Source of the DNA: Ancylostoma caninum
Lineage: Eukaryota; Nematoda; Chromadorea; Rhabditida; Ancylostomatidae
Assembly: GCA_037903475.1 (NCBI GenBank)
Contig: JBAJFG010000029.1
Span: 579,501 to 643,500 of the forward strand
Direction: 5' to 3'
DNA: 64,000 nucleotides
Shown: piece by piece, positions 58,950 through 64,000 of the stretch
Numbering within the stretch: the stretch's first letter is position 1
How the letters are laid out: every line of letters begins with the position of its first letter
The notes under the pieces: generated by a model
Seen by the model: the letters and a program-made list of their open reading frames with translations, nothing else
Told to the model about the DNA's origin: nothing
The model's database searches: none
Position numbers and translations under genes: made by a program

Positions 58950-59862
58950 CAGGGTGACAAAAAAGTCTTTGGCCAAAGATTTTATGGCAGTTATTTCTTG
59001 CGCTTTGTCTGGAAACCCATGACTTTGTATCCGCGTTGACAACCCAAATGTCTCGATCACACATGCAAAATTTCACAATCCATAGCCCTATTTGAACCTA
59101 GTATGAGCTGCAAACATGAAACCAGTTAGAGATGAAAATGGCCGCAAGTAGAGTCTCAGTGACATCTTTTCCAAGAACTTCTTTCAATTGGCTTTTCAAA
59201 TCACCAGTTTTCTGCCCAATATTGAAGAGGGTATAAGCTTTTTGTATTAGGGAGATCCGTATGTAAACTTGTTTTATTGACCGAAAATGATCAATAGACT
59301 GTCACCACCACTTTTTCCTACTAGAATGCACAAAACAAAGGGCAAAAGTGGGCAGAGCGAAACCCGGGGAGATATATTATTTCTTACGCTTAAGCACATC
59401 TTACAGAAATAAGGTGGGATTTTGACAAAACTTTTTCATCAAGTTTCAAAAGAAAAAGCAACAAAAAGTTGGTTCAGACTCTTCAGTCCCTGATTTAACC
59501 AAACCATCATATTTGCTTGATAATTATCATGCTCCCTGAAATCATGCCCTCTGGATTTCTGATTTGTAGTCCTTAAATCACAGAAATTGAGTTAACTTTC
59601 GCTCAAACACCAGCTTCCCTAGCATAGACCTAACAAGAAAACAGGGCCATAAATCCTCGACCAACTTGCGACCCTCGTGCGTTGCAGTAGCCAACGGTTT
59701 TGTTAACTTTACGGAGAAGCCAGAAGAGATATCCGAAATCCCAGAGCGGATTCTTAAAGTGCATGGCTTCTACATAGCTCAGGTAAATTTCCAGACTGCT
59801 AGCCCATCTTATCCCAGTCTTACAATTTATTATTTTTGGCCAAAGACTTTGTTGTCACCCTG
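58950..59862. mobile_element. Tc1/mariner-type element, 913 bp
   Basis: The ends cagggtgacaaaaaagtctt and, inverted, cagggtgacaacaaagtctt match at 27 of the first 28 positions (to tggccaaa). Both sides are flanked by TA, the target duplication of the Tc1/mariner superfamily. No intact transposase frame is present; the interior is probably a decayed or internally deleted copy. Confidence 0.9.
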
Positions 59863-60637
59863 TATGTACATATTTTGACACCTCATGCAAAGCAGTCGCT
59901 GATTTCCTGTGAAGTTTGACCAATTTCGGAGTTCATGTGAAGCCAAATCTCCTTCTGTTCATTTTCATGCTCACCTTGATGTGAAAGAAATATCTTGGTT
60001 GAGTATTTATGCCATGGTTACCCATATGCAGGCTAATGTACATGCCGGTCATATAATAAATCTTCTCGTCTATTTGCAGTCGTTCCTTGCTGCGTGACTG
60101 TACTTGTAATACATGATGAAATATTCTTTTTTAAAGCGTAGGCAAGAGAATTGTGACGTATGCAAGTGACTGGAATTCAGTTCTGTTGGCATGTTTCTTC
60201 AGAGTCCTATCTCTGGAAATTGGCGGTGTGATACTACTCTTGGGTTAGTATTTGACCTAAGGAAGGCAGAATAGAGTTGATGACTGTTTGGCCAGATTAG
60301 AGGGTGCGATTGTTTGTTCAACACTGCTATCTTGTTACCAGGCTGTACAAGAAGCGATGTCAGCAGGTTGGCCTAATATTTGCCAGGTTTTACCTATGCG
60401 AAGGTGTGACAGCCATTTAAACCTGTTACTGTGTAAACCATACTGTGTTTGCTCAGTCTTCAATGCAGCGGAAGTTAGTCATAGCTTGAGTGGTGCTCAA
60501 ATATGAATTTTTCACCGTGAAGAATCCAATATCCCCAACTTGAACTGTTTTTGCAGGGCTCCAATCCTATATTTCCCGCTCTATAAACTCAGTCAACATT
60601 CTCGGAATCAGGGATGTGCGGAAGTAAAATTTTAAAT

Positions 60638-60715
60638 CCCGTAAAACGTAAAACGGAAAACGGAAGGCCAAAAATGGGCGGAAAACGGAAAGCGTAAAAC
60701 GGAAAACGGAAAATT
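60638..60715 (+). repeat. purine-rich repeat, copy 1 in hAT element
   Basis: Begins cccgtaaaacgtaaaac and contains gaaggccaaaaatgggcgg followed by repeated cggaaaa words. Nearly identical to 61,689-61,766, same orientation. Confidence 0.9.
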
Positions 60716-60926
60716 TTGCCCAAGCATAGTTTTGTGACCAAAAGTCATCATCAACATTGGATTTCCTAGGTGTGTCCTTCATGAGCATAAATGGTGACTC
60801 TTTCAAGTAATTAGGTAACTTCAAGTCTACTGATGGTACTTACTTCAAACGCCTAGAATATAGGGAGATCGAGGAGTATCTATCTCTCACCTAGTTAGGA
60901 GATATTATCAGAATTATACAATCAAT

Positions 60927-61012
60927 GAGCATATTTCTCACTGAGCTTACTTACTAAAACGAGAAACTGTGAAGTTTTGTCTTACTGAGTAAGTTCAATG
61001 AGAAATATGCTC
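60927..61012. repeat. hairpin inside hAT element
   Basis: gagcatatttctca and tgagaaatatgctc are perfect reverse complements. Inner words acttactaaaac and gttttg...gagtaagt can pair further. Confidence 0.75.
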
Positions 61013-61688
61013 AAATGCGACTTTTTCGCTTCATTTTAGAGCAGACCTACTCTGCAAAAATTCAGACAAAAGTTGACGATAAAAGGTTCTTTTACTACCA
61101 CGATAGCTAATACATTTGCAATCTGGGGAGGATCACCTTATTCACAAAGGATCCTGTTGGAGCGAATTAGCGAGGGAGGAAAGAGGAGAAGAACATTGTG
61201 TGGCAAATGTGGAACACAAGCAGCCTAAATATCACGTAAAACATCAGGCGCCAACGGCGCCAGTGTGGAGGTGGGGATCACCGTCTGACTAAAACAGTGA
61301 TGTAGCCTTATGCTTTTGTCAACTTGAAAGAAAGGCTACATCATCGTTGCTTCGCAGAAATGCTTCATGCTTTTACCATGGAAAGTCGCAGTTTCATGGA
61401 AATTTTATATAAGTTCAACCCATATTTCTGTGGATCTTTGTTTTTTTTTTGAGCATTTTGAGGAGAGTAGGGCATATGTATGTATGGCATATTTGGTACA
61501 AAGATGAAGATCAGCGAAATTGCGACGATAGATGGAGGTTGGACGTCAATTTTGACGCCATTGTTGTGAACACATATACATTGCGCATCAAAACACGTGA
61601 ACCCTCTTCAGGATAGGGAAATACCCCAAAAACAAATACCTCTTTTCCCTCCATAATTTTCCGGGATTTTCCGTTTTCCGGGCCGAAA

Positions 61689-61766
61689 CCCGTAAAACGT
61701 AAAACGTGAAACGGAAGGCCAAAAATGGGCGGAAAACGGAAAGCGTAAAACGGAAAACGGAAAATT
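61689..61766 (+). repeat. purine-rich repeat, copy 2 in hAT element
   Basis: Near-identical partner of 60,638-60,715, placed just inside the right terminal repeat. The frames FRFPFYVLRF-like on the minus strand are produced by this repeat and are not a gene. Confidence 0.9.
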
Positions 61767-61787
61767 CCGCACACTCCTGCTCGGAAT

Positions 61788-62530
61788 GCTCGGTGCTTTA
61801 CGATCGCCGCTTGACGCGTTGCAAAGCAAATTTGGCAGCGTGTCAGCAGCGCACACGTGAATGCCAGGCATTGTTTACCCACTTCTTGTCGACACTTTTG
61901 ACCGCGAGTGATATGCCTCACCGCATAGTGACGCGGCTCGTTGTCACCTAACACCATACGATTTTTGATCCAGCCACCTTTGCCATTCCAGTGCAACGAG
62001 CATCCAGAAGTTCTCTGGATTTTCGTTACACCTCAGTCTTGCACGACTGCGCGTGCACCTCACCGTCAGCTGTGTCGGTGCGCTTAAACGTGGTTGTCCT
62101 AAGCGCAGATGCACTGTGTGGTAATCGTCGACGTTGTTCTGTACCAGGCGGTACGCAGAGGCACATGTGTGACTCAAGCCTCTTAGGTTATCTTCTCGTC
62201 GCTGGAGCAGAAACCATTCGCCAAGGTCGTGCGACATGCGTGCCATTGTGTGTTGCACAGCAGCATATACTTGTCTGTGTCAGTTGAGCGCCGCGGATCG
62301 CTGTGTGCGCCTTGAAGGTCGGTCGAGTCTGTCGGTGTCATTCCGCGCCCTCTTGGAACTGCTGGCGCAAAGCGATTGTGATGGGTGCTTAAATGAGCCA
62401 TTAATGTTATCTGATGGACTCGCTGGATCAAAGTTTTGTCGTTGCCGCCAATTTTTTTTTCTGCAAAGAGGCAGTCAAAATAAAGCGATTGCCATATTGA
62501 AACCGTGCCATCCATAGCCACTTACAGAAT
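61788..62530. other. GC-rich block open on both strands
   Basis: Frames of about 100 codons exist on the + strand (61,991-62,287) and minus strand (61,944-62,258 and 62,183-62,521). None shows a recognisable domain, and base composition alone can explain them. It may contain an exon or an old transposon; I cannot decide. Confidence 0.3.
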
Positions 62531-62540
62531 CGAGAGCTGG

Positions 62541-62814
62541 TTATTGCGTCCTAAGGTCCTTATCCTCATGGTGATGGGCAAGGACGCCAGGATGCTGAAG
62601 TAAAAAAGCCTTCGAAACAGGTTCTTCAAGTTTTCTCGCTTTTTTCTTCGTTCCCGGAAACATCAACCACAATAAACGTTGGCCGGTGCATTTAAGAGAT
62701 AATCGAACTAGCCCGAGACCCGTTATCCGCCTATCTGCTTCGAAGGCTTTGGTCACACGGGTTCTTAAAGCGCTTAGAGTAAATTTAAATCGTTTAGAGT
62801 TAACGGACACGCCA
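62541..62814 (-). CDS. unknown basic protein, possible terminal exon
   Basis: Starts after an acceptor-like tgctgattcag and runs about 90 codons to a stop. It reads SVNSKRFKFTLSALRTRVTK then AFEADRRITGLGLVRLSLKC and a Lys/Arg-rich middle (GTKKKARKLEE). No family is recognised and no upstream exon was identified. Confidence 0.25.
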
Positions 62815-62829
62815 CTGAATCAGCAGATC

Positions 62830-64000
62830 CACTTTTTTAAAGGAGCCGTCAACGCAAATTAATGTATCTCGCTTTTTGTAAATGATCGATTACCAGTTCT
62901 GTCTGTTGGGTTTTTGTGAAAATCGCGAATGAGGCGTCTCGGGTGACGTGTTCGTTTTTTAGGAATATTTGTCAGTGTATCTCTTCAAACCGCACTAGTC
63001 TTTCGATTTTGATCTTGGGGGAAACTGCATAGCTGCTGTTTTGGACTATTGATATTATTTTCTTTTAATTTTAAAATTAGATCTAAAAAATTATTAGAAA
63101 TTATTCGTAACACAGTCGAAACGAGGAAATCATTGACTAAAAAGAGACAACCTCGTTCAGCTTTGGTTTAATGATCAGTAAAAGGAAAGGCACTGGAGTA
63201 CTGCTATACGATTTCCCGTTGAAATCGCAATTAATAAGTTAATAATTATGAGTAATATATGTGGATAGGCAAAGGAAAAGGGGCGGAGTTTTCTCTGTAT
63301 GATTGGTAAGTTTAGCAGGCAGTTTAGCACCTCTCCCCGCTTTTTATTTTCAACTCATCATTAGTTTACATTCAAATTTCTTAACATATTCACGGTGTGG
63401 ACTGACTTAAGGTAATAATATGTGGATATGGACTGACTTGAGGGACACGGAGGGGTGTGATGTGGTGTTAATGCACCAATCACGAATGAGTGGCACCCCC
63501 CCCCCCTGTTTCCCTCACCAATATGTGACCCGCTTTGGAATTCCAGGATTCCTTGTACTCTGGCGACGTCCATGCTTCTGAGTGCTAGTTTTTTTCTTCT
63601 GAGAAATTCACTGTAATTGAGTGATGCAGTGTCGTATACGCTGTTTTTCTTCCTTCAAATTGCTCACACTCTAGGCTTCTGTCAGCTTCCGACAATCGAA
63701 CCTCCGTTTTGTGCAGTATTTCTCGTAACTGGTACACCACACCGTTATTAAGGGAATAAGAATTCAAAAATTTCGTTCAGATGTGATGTTTCTGTCTCTT
63801 TCCCCTTTCTTTCTATTTTTTGGGTCTAATAAGCGAAGTGTAAAAAAGGAAGTGGAAATCCAGAAACATTTACCCCCCCCCCTCCTCCCTAGTTCTCATT
63901 CGTGATTGCTGCCCGATGTCTTGCATCATGTATAGAGCGCCAATGTCTCGCGGTGTCGGTCGCGTGTCTATTGCAAATCTAATTAGAAACATGGATCGAC
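62830..64000. other. right flank, no gene seen
   Basis: AT-rich with C-runs near 63,497 and 63,873. Minus-strand frames at 63,361-63,767 are short and lack motifs. Confidence 0.4.

Larger units (their letters stand above)
60609..61779. mobile_element. hAT-type non-autonomous element, 1,171 bp
   Basis: The terminal inverted repeats cagggatgtgcggaa and caggagtgtgcggaa match at 13 of 15 positions and begin CAGG as in hAT elements. The host sequence ctcggaat occurs immediately on both sides (60,601-60,608 and 61,780-61,787), a perfect 8-bp target duplication typical of hAT. No transposase gene. The interior holds two 78-bp direct repeats and two hairpins. Confidence 0.9.

Noticed and set aside
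61511..61996. 161-codon minus-strand ORF
   Set aside because: Largely the translation of the purine-rich 78-bp repeat and the end of the hAT element.

Overview
This window is eukaryotic nuclear DNA from a nematode, most likely a rhabditid of the strongylid/hookworm kind. That placement is my inference. The evidence is a cuticle collagen exon with the nematode-specific cysteine pattern and the ending [12 protein letters not shown], introns that end in the nematode acceptor TTTTCAG, start codons sitting a few bases after acceptor-like sites as expected for spliced-leader trans-splicing, and a dense load of small DNA transposons. No rRNA, tRNA, CRISPR, phage or bacterial operon signals were seen.

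Two genes are secure. A cuticle collagen has its large 3' exon at 12.25-12.94 kb on the + strand; its N-terminal exons were not found. An ERI1/ERI3-type DEDDh 3'-5' exoribonuclease can be assembled from nine exons between 18.6 and 22.3 kb on the + strand. All its splice phases agree, and its first two exons add a 70-residue leader that looks like a mitochondrial targeting sequence. A second + strand gene candidate (17.7-18.2 kb) ends about 390 bp upstream of it, a spacing compatible with an operon.

Other coding candidates rest on splice sites and frame consistency only, and I could not name them. The best is a five-exon minus-strand gene at 45.15-46.1 kb that needs two single-base frame corrections. 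Weaker ones are small two-exon + strand genes at 35.2 and 36.3 kb, terminal exons at 54.6-55.0 kb, a TATA box plus first exon at 40.7 kb, and ORF-only calls at 23.6, 27.4, 31.4, 44.5, 52.4, 57.3, 58.2 and 62.6 kb.

Much of the rest is mobile or repetitive DNA. There is a non-autonomous Helitron (28,943-30,003) abutting a decayed non-LTR retrotransposon, a Tc1/mariner-type element with TA duplication (58,950-59,862), and a hAT-type element with a perfect 8-bp target duplication (60,609-61,779). Several hairpin MITEs occur near 23.2, 24.0, 25.9, 33.9 and 43.8 kb. A 12-copy tandem array of about 90 bp (38.94-40.0 kb) has a strong hairpin and an A-run in every unit. Between these lie long AT-rich stretches in which I see no gene. 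Coordinates of repeats and exon borders were read by eye.
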